Positions 9,212 through 18,406 of a stretch of 64,000 nt of DNA are shown one piece after another. Position 1 is the stretch's first letter, and each line of letters opens with the position of its first letter. This DNA is from Halodurantibacterium flavum (GTDB taxonomy: Bacteria > Pseudomonadota > Alphaproteobacteria > Rhodobacterales > Rhodobacteraceae): assembly GCF_042681825.1 (NCBI RefSeq), contig NZ_JBHUGH010000006.1, positions 124,001-188,000 of the forward strand, written 5' to 3'. Position numbers and translations under genes: made by a program. The notes below the pieces were generated by a model, which made no database searches, was not told the DNA's origin, and saw only the letters and a list, made by a program, of their open reading frames with translations.

Positions 9212-10108
9212 ATGAGCAGTTACACCAACCTTCCCGCACCGAGCCCCGAACAGGGTCTGAACCGTTACCTGCAGGAAATCCGCAAGTTTCCGATGCTGGA
9301 ACCGGAAGAGGAATATATGCTTGCGAAACGCTGGGTCGATCATCACGACACCGATGCGGCGCACAAGCTCGTGACGTCTCACCTCCGGCTCGCTGCGAAA
9401 ATCGCGATGGGCTATCGCGGCTATGGCCTGCCGCAGGCCGAAGTGATCTCCGAGGCGAATGTCGGCCTGATGCAGGCGGTCAAGCGGTTCGATCCGGAAA
9501 AGGGCTTTCGCCTCGCGACCTATGCGATGTGGTGGATCCGGGCGAGCATTCAGGAATATATCCTGCGGTCCTGGAGCCTTGTGAAACTCGGCACCACGAG
9601 CGCGCAGAAAAAGCTGTTCTTCAACCTGCGCAAGGCCAAGTCCAAGATCGGAGCGCTGGAAGAGGGCGACCTGCGCCCGGAGAATGTCGCCCAGATCGCC
9701 CGCGATCTCTCGGTTTCCGAGGACGAGGTAATCGCGATGAACCGGCGGATGTCGGGGGGCGATGCATCGCTCAATGCGACGATCGGCAGCGATGGCGAGG
9801 GCGCGAGCCAGTGGCAGGACTGGCTGGAGGACGAGGATGCCGACCAGGCCGGCGACTATGCCGAGCGGGAAGAACTGGAAACCCGCCGCGGGCTGCTGCT
9901 GCAGGCGATGGACGTTCTGAACGACCGCGAAAAGGACATCCTCATGCAGCGGCGGCTGGAGGACCAGCCGGTCACGCTCGAAGATCTTTCGTCGCGCTAT
10001 GAGGTCAGCCGCGAGCGCATCCGCCAGATCGAGGTGCGGGCGTTCGAAAAGCTCCAAAAGCGGATGCGCGAACTGGCGCGTGACAAGGGGATGCTGGCGA
10101 ACGCCTGA
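9212..10108 (+). CDS. rpoH: RNA polymerase sigma-32 factor (heat shock)
   Basis: The 298-residue protein shows sigma region 2 with GYGLPQAEVISEANVGLMQA and the RLATYAMWWIRASIQEYIL block, and region 4 with the helix-turn-helix SSRYEVSRERIRQIEVRA. RpoH directs polymerase to heat-shock promoters. The start at 9212 (MSSYTNLPAPSPEQG) matches the family and has GAGGGGG upstream; a longer frame from 9155 adds an unlikely basic leader. Rhodobacterales often carry two rpoH genes; which one this is cannot be told here. It is monocistronic, with a strong terminator 27 bases after the stop. Confidence 0.95.
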   Translation: MSSYTNLPAPSPEQGLNRYLQEIRKFPMLEPEEEYMLAKRWVDHHDTDAAHKLVTSHLRLAAKIAMGYRGYGLPQAEVISEANVGLMQAVKRFDPEKGFRLATYAMWWIRASIQEYILRSWSLVKLGTTSAQKKLFFNLRKAKSKIGALEEGDLRPENVAQIARDLSVSEDEVIAMNRRMSGGDASLNATIGSDGEGASQWQDWLEDEDADQAGDYAEREELETRRGLLLQAMDVLNDREKDILMQRRLEDQPVTLEDLSSRYEVSRERIRQIEVRAFEKLQKRMRELARDKGMLANA

Positions 10109-10134
10109 TCGTTCTGGCCAAGGCCTTCTTCCAT

Positions 10135-10163
10135 GGGCGCGCAATTCGGTTGCGCGCCCTTTT
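10135..10163 (+). terminator. Intrinsic terminator of rpoH
   Basis: Perfect 10-bp stem GGGCGCGCAA (10135-10144) and TTGCGCGCCC (10150-10159) around TTCGG, then TTTT. Confidence 0.92.
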
Positions 10164-10289
10164 CATTCAGGGCGGCCCGCGGTTCTGCGCTTTGGGCAGC
10201 AATAGCAGATGGAAGCCGTTGCCGGGTATGTGCGCCCTTTGCCTCCTTCCCTGATTGCGCTAACATTCCCCTTCTTGAGGAGGAACACG

Positions 10290-11279
10290 ATGCCGCATCT
10301 TCGCTGGGGGGTCATGGGCGCCGCCCGTATTGCCCGCAATTTCGTCTGCCCCGCCATCCATCAGGCCGAGGGCAACGCCCTTGCCGCCATCGCAACCTCT
10401 GACCCTGCACGGGCGGAACCGTTTGTCGCGCGCTACCCCGGCCTGCGGGTTCATCAGGGCTATGACGCGCTTTTGGCCGACGATGCCATCGACGCGGTTT
10501 ACATCCCCCTTCCGAACCACCTGCATGTCGAATGGACGGAACGCGCGCTGCGGGCGGGAAAGCACGTGCTCTGCGAAAAGCCCGTCGCGCTGAAGGCCGA
10601 GCAGATCGACAGGCTGATCGCAGTGCGGGATGAAACGGGGCGGTTCGCCGCCGAAGCCTTCATGATCGTGCATCATCCGCAATGGCAACGGGTGCGCGAG
10701 CTGATCGCCGACGGGGCGATTGGCCCACTGCGGCATGTCGATGGCGCATTTACCTTTCGCAACACCGATACGGCGAATATCCGCAATCGCCCCGAAACAG
10801 GCGGCGGCAGTCTTTATGACATCGGCCTTTATCCCTGCATCGGCGCGCGTTTTGCCAGCGGCGCGGAGCCCATGCATGTCGAGGCCCGGCTTGAGATGGA
10901 GGGGGGGATCGATGCGATGGCCCGCGTCTGGGCCGAGTTCCCCGGCTTCAGCCTGGCGTTCTATTGCGGGATGCGCCTGCGGCCCCGTCAGGAAATGGTC
11001 TTTCACGGCGAAACCGGCTGGCTGCGCCTGACGGCACCGTTCAATGCCAATGTCTATGGGCCGACGCAACTGCACTGGATGCGTGAGGACGGGCAGCTGG
11101 TGGTCGAGGATTATTCCAACATCGACCAGTACCGCCTGATGATCGAGGCATTCGCCCGCGCCACGGGGGGTGAGTCGTTTGCCTGCCCGCTGGAATATTC
11201 AAGGGCCAATCAACGTATGCTGGACACCATTCTGGCTGCCGGACAGTCGGAACCGGGTGCGGGAACCATAAGCCCCTGA
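10290..11279 (+). CDS. Gfo/Idh/MocA-family NAD(P)-dependent oxidoreductase
   Basis: A 329-residue protein with an N-terminal Rossmann fold (RWGVMGAARIARNFV) and the family landmark KHVLCEKPVAL, whose lysine acts in catalysis. The C-terminal half carries GGGSLYDIGLYP, as in dehydrogenases of the glucose-fructose or dihydrodiol/xylose type. It would oxidise or reduce a sugar or related ring with NAD(P). ATG 10290 is preceded by GAGGAGGA, so the longer open frame from 10209 is not needed. It stands alone between the rpoH terminator and an outer-membrane protein gene, so its substrate cannot be read from context. Confidence 0.85.
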   Translation: MPHLRWGVMGAARIARNFVCPAIHQAEGNALAAIATSDPARAEPFVARYPGLRVHQGYDALLADDAIDAVYIPLPNHLHVEWTERALRAGKHVLCEKPVALKAEQIDRLIAVRDETGRFAAEAFMIVHHPQWQRVRELIADGAIGPLRHVDGAFTFRNTDTANIRNRPETGGGSLYDIGLYPCIGARFASGAEPMHVEARLEMEGGIDAMARVWAEFPGFSLAFYCGMRLRPRQEMVFHGETGWLRLTAPFNANVYGPTQLHWMREDGQLVVEDYSNIDQYRLMIEAFARATGGESFACPLEYSRANQRMLDTILAAGQSEPGAGTISP

Positions 11280-11505
11280 TCGAGCGGAGAATCGGCTCAA
11301 TATGTGCAGTTCATGCAAAGATTAACGTTGTGTTAAAAATGCTGCACTGCGGCTAGAAGAGTTGGGAAAAACCGTTCTGAAGGATCCGTTTCGTTGGTCG
11401 CGCGTCCTTTTTGTGCCATGGTTTGAAAACAGCTTGGCAGGGGATCCATTCCGGATCTCGTGAGTATACCGGGCGGCCGTGTGGCCGCATTCAGGAGTAA
11501 ACAAT

Positions 11506-12258
11506 ATGCCGATGCACTTGATCAAAGGCCGCGTTGCGGCAGCAATCCTTGGAACCACGCTTATTTCGCCTGCAGCAGCACTTGCTGGTGGTATTACGCC
11601 CGTGCCGATGGAACCGACCATCGCCCCGCCGGCGCCGGTCGTGGTGGCCCCTGTTGCCACCTATTTTGCCGGTCCCTATGCTGGTGCCTCGCTCGGATGG
11701 GGTTTCGCCGGGGACGATATCGTGGGACTTCGCCAGCCGGGAACAGGGCCGGTCGACTACGGCACGCTGGAACCCGAAGGCTTTATCGGGGGCGTGCATG
11801 TGGGCTATCGCTTCCCGTTCCAGAACTTCGTTCTGGGTGGGGAACTCGGCCTCGACGGCACCGATATCAGCGACAATGTCTCGGTTGACGGGGTCGATTC
11901 CGACGTAAGCCTCAACTACCTTGTCACCGCCAAGGCGACGGCAGGTGTTCTGGCCCGTCCGGACCTGCTGATTTATGCGCTGGGTGGTGTGGCCCACGGG
12001 GACTATGATTACAGCGTGACCGGTACCCCCGGTTCCGGCCCCGGCGCAGGCCCGGTCGATATCAACGGATCCGTGTCGCGCACCGGCTGGATCGCGGGTC
12101 TGGGCGTCGAATATGCCTATAACCCCAACTGGTCGGTCCGCGGCGAATGGAACTACGTGGATCTGGGCCGCGACGATCTGACCGGCCCCAACGGCTATAC
12201 AACCGCTACCACGATGAACTTCCACAGCGTTCGTGTAGGCGTCAACTTCAGCTTCTGA
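11506..12258 (+). CDS. Outer-membrane beta-barrel protein (Omp25/Opa-like porin family)
   Basis: A 250-residue protein with a signal peptide ending at AAALAGG, a short proline-rich linker, then an eight-stranded-barrel pattern starting at YFAGPYAGASLGWGF and ending in VRVGVNFSF, with the terminal phenylalanine recognised by the barrel assembly machinery. The block NYLVTAKATAGVLARPDLLIYALGG and WSVRGEWNYVDLG match small surface-antigen barrels common in alphaproteobacteria. ATG 11506 has CAGGAG upstream. About 225 bases upstream hold no gene and may be a leader. A good terminator follows. Role beyond envelope structure is unknown. Confidence 0.85.
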   Translation: MPMHLIKGRVAAAILGTTLISPAAALAGGITPVPMEPTIAPPAPVVVAPVATYFAGPYAGASLGWGFAGDDIVGLRQPGTGPVDYGTLEPEGFIGGVHVGYRFPFQNFVLGGELGLDGTDISDNVSVDGVDSDVSLNYLVTAKATAGVLARPDLLIYALGGVAHGDYDYSVTGTPGSGPGAGPVDINGSVSRTGWIAGLGVEYAYNPNWSVRGEWNYVDLGRDDLTGPNGYTTATTMNFHSVRVGVNFSF

Positions 12259-12278
12259 AGCGTGTAACGTAACGAGTT

Positions 12279-12310
12279 GGCCGCCATCCCCCCAGGGTGG
12301 CGGCCTTTTT
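12279..12310 (+). terminator. Intrinsic terminator of the outer-membrane protein gene
   Basis: GGCCGCCA (12279-12286) pairs with TGGCGGCC (12298-12305), with extra pairing possible in the interior, followed by TTTTT. It lies between convergent genes and has no T run on the minus strand. Confidence 0.88.
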
Positions 12311-12340
12311 CGTTTCATGGATCAGATGAGGGGGGCTGTT

Positions 12341-14161
12341 TCAGCCCATCGCCTCGAGCTCATCAATCATGCCGGCGATCATGCTGAGGCCCTTGTCCCA
12401 GAATTTCGGATCGCTTGCGTCGAGGCCAAAGGGGGCCAGAAGCTCCTTGTGGTGCTTCGATCCGCCGGCCTTCAGCATCTCGTAATACTTCTCCTGAAAA
12501 TCGGGCAGACCTTCCTCATAAGCGGCGTAGAGCGCGTTCACCAGCCCGTCGCCGAACGCGTAGGCATAGACGTAGAAGGGTGAGTGCACGAAATGCGGAA
12601 CATAGGTCCAGAACGTCTCATACCCGTCCATGAAGTTGAACGCGTCGCCGAGGCTTTCGGCCTGTACGCTCATCCACAGCGCGTTGATGTCGTCGGGGGT
12701 CAGTTCGCCCTCGCGCCGGGCGGCGTGCAGCTTGCATTCAAAGTCGTAGAAGGCGATCTGGCGCACGACCGTGTTGATCATGTCCTCGACCTTGCCGGCG
12801 AGCAGGGTCTTCCGTTCGCCTTCGGTTTTCGCGCGGGACAGCAGCGTCTTGAAGGTCAGCATCTCGCCAAAGACGCTTGCGGTTTCCGCCAGCGTCAGGG
12901 GGGTGGATGACAAAAGCTCACCTTGGCCTGCCGCCAGCACCTGATGGACGCCGTGCCCAAGTTCATGCGCCAGCGTCATCACGTCCCGCGGCTTGCCCAT
13001 GTAGTTGAGCATCACATAGGGATGGACAGTCGTCACCGTCGGGTGGGCAAAGGCCCCCGGCGCCTTGCCTGGCTTGACGCCTGCATCAATCCAGCCCTTG
13101 GTGAAAAAGGGCTCGGCCAGTTCGGCCATGCGCGGATCGAAGCCTTCATAGGCGTCGCTCACCAGCTTCCGGGCCTCATCCCAGCCGACGGTCCTGGGCG
13201 TTTCGATCGGGAGGGGGGCGTTCCGGTCCCATACCTCCAGCTTGTCCAGACCCATCCATTTGGCCTTCAACGCGTAGTAGCGATGCGAAAGCTTCGGGTA
13301 GGCCGCGACGACGGCATTGCGCAGCGCCTCGACCACCTCGGGTTCGACGTGGTTCGAGAGGTGTCGGCCGGTCTGCGGCGTCGGCATCTTGCGCCAGCGG
13401 TCGCTGATTTCCTTTTCCTTGGCCAGCGTGTTGTGGACGCGGGCGAACAGCCGGACGTTCTTTTGAAAGACTTCGGCCAGTGCCTTTGCCGCATCCTCGC
13501 GCCGCGAACGGTCGGGGTCCGTCAGCAGGTTCAGCGTTTCCTCAAGGTTCCGCGTTTCGCCCACGACCTGAAAGGTCAGCCCGGCCATCGTTTCATCGAA
13601 CAGGCGGTTCCACGCCGCCGCGCCCACGGTGGACTGGTCGTGGAGAAAGCGTTCAAGCTCATCCGACAACTGGTGCGGGCGCATGGCGCGCATCCGCTCG
13701 AACACCGGACGGTAGCGGGCGAGGTCGTCATTCGCTTCCAGCAGCCGTTCCAGATGTGCATCCTCCAACCGGTTGAATTCCAGGCTGAAGAAGACCAGCG
13801 GCGTGGTGAAGGTGGTGATACGGTCCTGCGCATCGGCCATGAACTTGGCACGCTCGCTGTCCATCGTGTTCTGGTAATAGCGCAGGCCAGCATAGGACAT
13901 CAGCCGTCCGGCGATGATGTCGATTTCCTCATAGCGCTTGACGCAGTCGAGCATCCCGTCCGCGTCCAGCGTCGCCAGCTTGCCTTCGTAATCCGCGGCG
14001 AAATCGGCACAGGCTTTTTCCAGCCACTCCATGTCGCGCGCAACTTCGGGCGCGTCGGGGGCGGGATAGAGGTCGGTCAGGTCCCACTCGGGCAGTTGCC
14101 CCAGACCCCCACCGGCGCTGGCATTGGCGTCAAAGACGGGGCGGGGCAGGTGGGACAACAT
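12341..14161 (-). CDS. pepF: Oligoendopeptidase F, M3-family zinc metallopeptidase
   Basis: A 606-residue cytoplasmic peptidase with the zinc site HELGHGVHQ (His399, Glu400, His403) and the downstream metal-ligand block ETASVFGEM. The N-terminal WDLTDLYPAPDAPEV and the length fit the M3B PepF family, which cuts short peptides. It lies 63 bases downstream of the DNA ligase on the same strand and might be read with it, though the functions are unrelated. Convergent with the outer-membrane protein gene. Confidence 0.94.
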   Translation of the reverse strand: MLSHLPRPVFDANASAGGGLGQLPEWDLTDLYPAPDAPEVARDMEWLEKACADFAADYEGKLATLDADGMLDCVKRYEEIDIIAGRLMSYAGLRYYQNTMDSERAKFMADAQDRITTFTTPLVFFSLEFNRLEDAHLERLLEANDDLARYRPVFERMRAMRPHQLSDELERFLHDQSTVGAAAWNRLFDETMAGLTFQVVGETRNLEETLNLLTDPDRSRREDAAKALAEVFQKNVRLFARVHNTLAKEKEISDRWRKMPTPQTGRHLSNHVEPEVVEALRNAVVAAYPKLSHRYYALKAKWMGLDKLEVWDRNAPLPIETPRTVGWDEARKLVSDAYEGFDPRMAELAEPFFTKGWIDAGVKPGKAPGAFAHPTVTTVHPYVMLNYMGKPRDVMTLAHELGHGVHQVLAAGQGELLSSTPLTLAETASVFGEMLTFKTLLSRAKTEGERKTLLAGKVEDMINTVVRQIAFYDFECKLHAARREGELTPDDINALWMSVQAESLGDAFNFMDGYETFWTYVPHFVHSPFYVYAYAFGDGLVNALYAAYEEGLPDFQEKYYEMLKAGGSKHHKELLAPFGLDASDPKFWDKGLSMIAGMIDELEAMG

Positions 14162-14224
14162 CAGGAAACCTCATTCTTGCGTTCGCCTGAACATATGTCC
14201 TTGGGTCGCCCGGCTGCAAGGCAC

Positions 14225-15817
14225 CTAGCCGTAAGTCGCCAGCATCTCGCGCAGATCGGCAAGGGTGTTCGCCTCGGACGCGGGCTTGTCGAGCCGCCAG
14301 CGCGCCATGCGCGGGAACCGCAGCGCCACCCCCGATTTATGGCGCGTGCTTTCCTGAATGCCCTCGAAGGCGATTTCGAACACGAGTTCGGGGTTCACCC
14401 GACGGACGGGGCCGAACCGTTCCAGCGTGTTGCGACGGACCCAATTCGTGATCTGGTTGAATTCGGCATCGGTGAGACCCGAATAGGCCTTGGTAAAAGG
14501 CACGAGGTCGGGGCCGTCCCACACGGCAAAGGTGAAGTCGGTGTAAAGCGTCGCGCGCCGCCCATGGCCCGCCTGCGCATAGATCATCACCGCGTCGATG
14601 GTCAGCGGGTCGAGCTTCCATTTCCACCAGTCGCCGCGCTTGCGCCCCGCATGATAGGGGGCGTTGCGGCGCTTGAGCATCAGCCCCTCGGCCAGTTCGG
14701 TGCGCGCCTCTGCCCGCCGTTCGGCCAGCGCCTGCCAATCGGCGATCTCGACCAGCGGCGACGGGCGAAGCGGCAGCGCGGGCGGCAGCGATGCCAGCGC
14801 GCCCTCCAGCAGCCGCCGGCGTTCACAGAAGGGCTGCTTGCGGATGTCCTGCCCCTCCCATTCCAGCAGGTCATAGGCGAGCATCATCGCCGGCGCCTCG
14901 GCCAGCAGCTTCTTCGGCACGGTCTTGCGCCCGATCCGTTTCTGCAGGGCGGCAAAGGGCAGGGGGATGTCCTGTCCCCAGGCCAGAACCTCGCCGTCGA
15001 TCACGGTGCCGTCGGGCAGGAAATCGCGCAGGGCCGCGAATTCCGGAAAGCGGTCCGTCATCAGTTCCTCACCCCGCGACCAGAGGTAATGTTCGCCCCC
15101 GCGCCGGATCAGCTGCGCCCGGATGCCGTCCCACTTCCATTCCGCGAGCCAGTCAGCCTCCGGCCCCAGCGCCGCCGGATCGCCCTCGACCGCATGGGCG
15201 AGGCAGAACGGATAGGGTTTCGACAGATCGGCCGAGGGGTCATTCGCAAGGACCAGCGCGGCAAAGCTGGTGGTCTGGGGCGTCCAGTCGCCCATCAGGC
15301 GATGGGCGAGAACGGCCTCATCCTGCCCGGTTGCGGCGGCCAGCGCCCGGGTCATCAGCTTCTGGCTGACCCCGATGCGAAAGCCCCCGGTGACGAGCTT
15401 GTTGAAGAGGAACCTTTCGGTTTCGTCCAGCCGGTCCCAGGCATCGAGGATCACGGCCTTCTTTTCGGCCTCTGGCGCATTGGCGATGTCCAGCAGGACC
15501 CGCGCCCAATGGGCCAGCGGTGCGTCGGTTTCCCGCGCGGGCGGCGGCAGCACAAGCGCGATGGTTTCGGCCAGATCGCCCACCACCGGATAGGCTTCCT
15601 CAAAGAGCCAGAGCGGGATGCCCGCCCGTTCCGCCGCCCAAAGCCGCAGTTGTGTCGCGCTGACCGCCCGGCGTGGGCGCCGCCCCGACAAAAGCGCCAT
15701 GGTCCAGAGCCGGTCTTCCGCCGGTGCCTCGCGGAAATAGTCGGCAAGGGCCGCGACCTTGGCATTGGTGCGCGTGGTCCGGTCCAGCGCGGTGAAGAGC
15801 GAGGCGAAGCGTTTCAT
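14225..15817 (-). CDS. ATP-dependent DNA ligase of the ligase/exonuclease repair set
   Basis: A 530-residue protein with an N-terminal helical domain of about 200 residues and the adenylation site WKWDGIRAQ, whose Lys228 should carry AMP. Later motifs DGEVLAWG, EGLMLKRR and WWKWKLDP fit motifs III-V of ATP-dependent ligases, and the OB-fold part follows. This type, labelled in databases as cisplatin-damage-response ligase, is usually encoded next to a metallo-beta-lactamase-fold exonuclease, as it is here with a 4-base overlap. It is expected to seal breaks during DNA repair. The Lhr-like helicase often found with the pair is not next to it. Confidence 0.92.
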   Translation of the reverse strand: MKRFASLFTALDRTTRTNAKVAALADYFREAPAEDRLWTMALLSGRRPRRAVSATQLRLWAAERAGIPLWLFEEAYPVVGDLAETIALVLPPPARETDAPLAHWARVLLDIANAPEAEKKAVILDAWDRLDETERFLFNKLVTGGFRIGVSQKLMTRALAAATGQDEAVLAHRLMGDWTPQTTSFAALVLANDPSADLSKPYPFCLAHAVEGDPAALGPEADWLAEWKWDGIRAQLIRRGGEHYLWSRGEELMTDRFPEFAALRDFLPDGTVIDGEVLAWGQDIPLPFAALQKRIGRKTVPKKLLAEAPAMMLAYDLLEWEGQDIRKQPFCERRRLLEGALASLPPALPLRPSPLVEIADWQALAERRAEARTELAEGLMLKRRNAPYHAGRKRGDWWKWKLDPLTIDAVMIYAQAGHGRRATLYTDFTFAVWDGPDLVPFTKAYSGLTDAEFNQITNWVRRNTLERFGPVRRVNPELVFEIAFEGIQESTRHKSGVALRFPRMARWRLDKPASEANTLADLREMLATYG

Positions 15818-16818
15818 TCGACGACCTCGGGCGGGTCCAGCGCCTCGCCCTCATACTCGGTGGCGACGACCTGCGCGTCATAGCCCTGTTCCGCCAGCCA
15901 GCGGCGAAAGACGGATGTGTAGCCATGGGTCACGAAAACCCGCTCCGCGCCGGTTTCGCGGATCGCCGCGTTGAGCCCCTGCCAATCCGCATGGTCCGAG
16001 ATGACGAAGCCCCGGTCGGCCGCCCGCCTGCGCCGCACCCCCCGAAGGGCCATCCAGCCGCTGGCAAAGGCGGTCGAGACGGGGCCGAAGCGGCGCATCC
16101 ATGGCCCCCCCAGCGCCGAGGGTGGCGCGATCACCAGCGCCCCGGCATGGGCCTTCAGGTCGAGCTCGGGCGTGACCTGCACCGTATCCGGCAAGGGCAG
16201 ACCCTGATCGCGCATCACGCGGTTCGTGGCCTCGACCGCGCCATGGGTCAGGATCGGGCCCAACGGCGTCACCCCGGCAAGCAGCCGTTGCGCCTTGCCA
16301 AAGGCATAGGCCCCGATCACCGAAAACCGCCCCTCGGCCCGGTTGGCGGCCCACCAGTCATCGACCCGCCCCAACACACGGGCCGAATCTTCCCAGCGAA
16401 AGACCGGCAGGCCGAAGGTGCACTCGCTGATGAAGGCATGGCAGCGCAGCGGCTCGAACGCGTCCGAGAGCGCATCGGCGTGCAGCTTGTAATCGCCGGA
16501 AACGACCCAGACCTCGCCCGCGACCTCGACCCGGATCTGCGCGGAACCCGGCACATGGCCAGCGGGGTGGAACGAGACGGTCGCATCGCCGATCCGCCGC
16601 GCCTCGCCATAGCGGATCGTCTCCAGCCGGATCTCGCCCAGCCGGTGGCGGATGACCGGCGCGGCAAGATCGGTGCAAAGATAGCGGTTGTGGCCCGGGC
16701 GGGCGTGGTCCGAATGGCCATGGGTGATCAGCGCCCGGTCCACGGGGCGCCACGGGTCGATGTAGAAATCGCCTGCCGGGCAATGAATGCCGCGATCGGT
16801 AAAGGAAAGCACTGCCAT
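15814..16818 (-). CDS. Ligase-associated DNA exonuclease, metallo-beta-lactamase fold
   Basis: A 334-residue protein with the metal site HGHSDHA (His33, His35, Asp37, His38), later HPAGHVPGSAQ, SGDYK and the ISDHADW block near the C-terminus, all typical of beta-CASP-like nucleases associated with DNA ligase. The family is thought to trim DNA ends before ligation. Start: MAVLSFTDRG at 16818 is preferred; an ATG three codons earlier (16827) is possible. The much longer open frame extending to 18429 lies antisense to the ATP-grasp gene and is not coding. The gene is first in its operon and divergent from the Anbu cluster. Confidence 0.9.
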   Translation of the reverse strand: MAVLSFTDRGIHCPAGDFYIDPWRPVDRALITHGHSDHARPGHNRYLCTDLAAPVIRHRLGEIRLETIRYGEARRIGDATVSFHPAGHVPGSAQIRVEVAGEVWVVSGDYKLHADALSDAFEPLRCHAFISECTFGLPVFRWEDSARVLGRVDDWWAANRAEGRFSVIGAYAFGKAQRLLAGVTPLGPILTHGAVEATNRVMRDQGLPLPDTVQVTPELDLKAHAGALVIAPPSALGGPWMRRFGPVSTAFASGWMALRGVRRRRAADRGFVISDHADWQGLNAAIRETGAERVFVTHGYTSVFRRWLAEQGYDAQVVATEYEGEALDPPEVVE

Positions 16819-16992
16819 CAGGCGCATGATAGGACGCGGCAGCGCCCCTGCCAGAGCACGGGCTGCTGAATTCCTGTGCGCAATGATTAATCCGGAGGCT
16901 GGAACGCGCGACCCCGGCACATGACCTATCGGCGCCCTTGTCAGGCTGCCCGCCATTTGCTCACATGCTGTTAAATTCGTCAGGTAGAGCCC

Positions 16993-18402
16993 GTGCAGTA
17001 TTTCAATGAAATGTTCGACAACGGGGGTGTGCGTTCCCCCTATGCGCGGCTTGAGGACTGGATGCGGGCAATGCCCGACAGTCTTCGCAGTCTCAAGCAG
17101 GCCGAGGCCGAGGCGCTCTTTCGCCGCATCGGCATCACCTTCGCGGTCTACGGGGAAGGGGGCGATCCGGACAGGCTCATCCCGTTCGACATGTTCCCGC
17201 GCGTCTTCACCCATCACGAATGGCGGCGACTGGAACGGGGCATCCGGCAACGGGCGCGGGCGCTCAACGCCTTTCTGACGGATGTCTATGGTCGCGGCGA
17301 GATCGTGCGCGCGGGCCGCATCCCCGCCCGGCTGGTCTATTGCAACGAGGCGTTCGAGCGCGCGGCACTGGGCTTCGTGCCGCCGAGGGGCGTCTTCAGC
17401 CATGTGGTGGGGATCGACCTGGTGCGGACCGGCCGGGATGAGTTCTTTGTGCTGGAGGACAACTGCCGCACCCCGTCGGGCGTCAGCTACATGCTCGAAA
17501 ACCGCGAGATCATGATGCGGATGTTCCCCGATCTCTTTCGCGAGAACCGGATCGAGCCGGTCGACGGCTATCCGGCGGCGCTGCGCCGGACGCTCGTGTC
17601 GGTCGCGCCGGCGAAATGCGACCGCGATCCGACCATCGTGATCCTGACGCCGGGGCATTTCAACAGCGCCTATTACGAACACAGCTTTCTGGCCGACCTC
17701 ATGGGCGTTGAGCTGGTCGAGGGGCAGGACCTGTTCGTCGAGGGCGAATATGTCTGGATGCGCACCACCGAAGGCCCGCGCCGGGTCGATGTGATCTATC
17801 GGCGGATCGACGATGCCTATCTGGACCCGCTGTGTTTCCGCCCGGATTCGATGCTGGGCGTGCCGGGCCTGATGGATGTCTATCGCTCGGGCGGGGTGAC
17901 GATCGCCTCGGCGCCGGGGGCGGGCGTGGCCGATGACAAGGCGATCTACACCTTCGTGCCCGAGATGATCCGCTTTTATCTGGGCGAGGAGCCGATCCTG
18001 CAGAACGTGCCGACCTGGCAATGCGGGCGCGGGGACGACCTGAAATACGTGCTGGAACGCCTGCCCGAACTGGTCGTGAAAGAGGTCCATGGCTCCGGCG
18101 GCTACGGGATGCTTGTCGGTCCGTGTGCCACCTCGGAGCAGATCGAAGCCTTCCGCCAGCGGATCACGGCCAATCCCGGCAACTACATCGCCCAGCCGAC
18201 GCTGGCGCTCTCGACTTGCCCGACCTTTGTGGCCGACGGCATCGCGCCGCGCCATGTCGATCTGCGGCCCTATTGCCTGGTGGGGGAACGGATCGAGCTG
18301 ATGCCCGGCGGTCTGACGCGGGTGGCGCTGACCGAAGGCAGCCTTGTCGTCAACTCGTCCCAGGGAGGCGGGGTCAAGGATACCTGGGTGCTGGCGGAGT
18401 GA
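16993..18402 (+). CDS. Circularly permuted ATP-grasp protein (DUF404/DUF407 type)
   Basis: A 469-residue protein with GTG start at 16993. It has the family landmarks FVLEDNCRTPSGVSYMLENR, VTIASAPGAGVADDKAIYTF, VVKEVHGSGGYGMLVGP and the C-terminal SSQGGGVKDTWVL. These proteins have an ATP-grasp fold in permuted order and are predicted to join an amino group to a carboxylate, as in peptide-like bond formation; no substrate is proven to my knowledge. It leads a tight block with the alpha-E protein, a transglutaminase and the Anbu protease, a set known to co-occur in many bacteria. No clear Shine-Dalgarno sequence precedes the GTG. Confidence 0.9.
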   Translation: MQYFNEMFDNGGVRSPYARLEDWMRAMPDSLRSLKQAEAEALFRRIGITFAVYGEGGDPDRLIPFDMFPRVFTHHEWRRLERGIRQRARALNAFLTDVYGRGEIVRAGRIPARLVYCNEAFERAALGFVPPRGVFSHVVGIDLVRTGRDEFFVLEDNCRTPSGVSYMLENREIMMRMFPDLFRENRIEPVDGYPAALRRTLVSVAPAKCDRDPTIVILTPGHFNSAYYEHSFLADLMGVELVEGQDLFVEGEYVWMRTTEGPRRVDVIYRRIDDAYLDPLCFRPDSMLGVPGLMDVYRSGGVTIASAPGAGVADDKAIYTFVPEMIRFYLGEEPILQNVPTWQCGRGDDLKYVLERLPELVVKEVHGSGGYGMLVGPCATSEQIEAFRQRITANPGNYIAQPTLALSTCPTFVADGIAPRHVDLRPYCLVGERIELMPGGLTRVALTEGSLVVNSSQGGGVKDTWVLAE

Positions 18403-18406
18403 TGAC

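Noticed and set aside
12923..15883. 986-codon plus-strand open frame across pepF and the ligase
   Set aside because: It runs antisense to two well-supported enzymes and has no recognisable domain.
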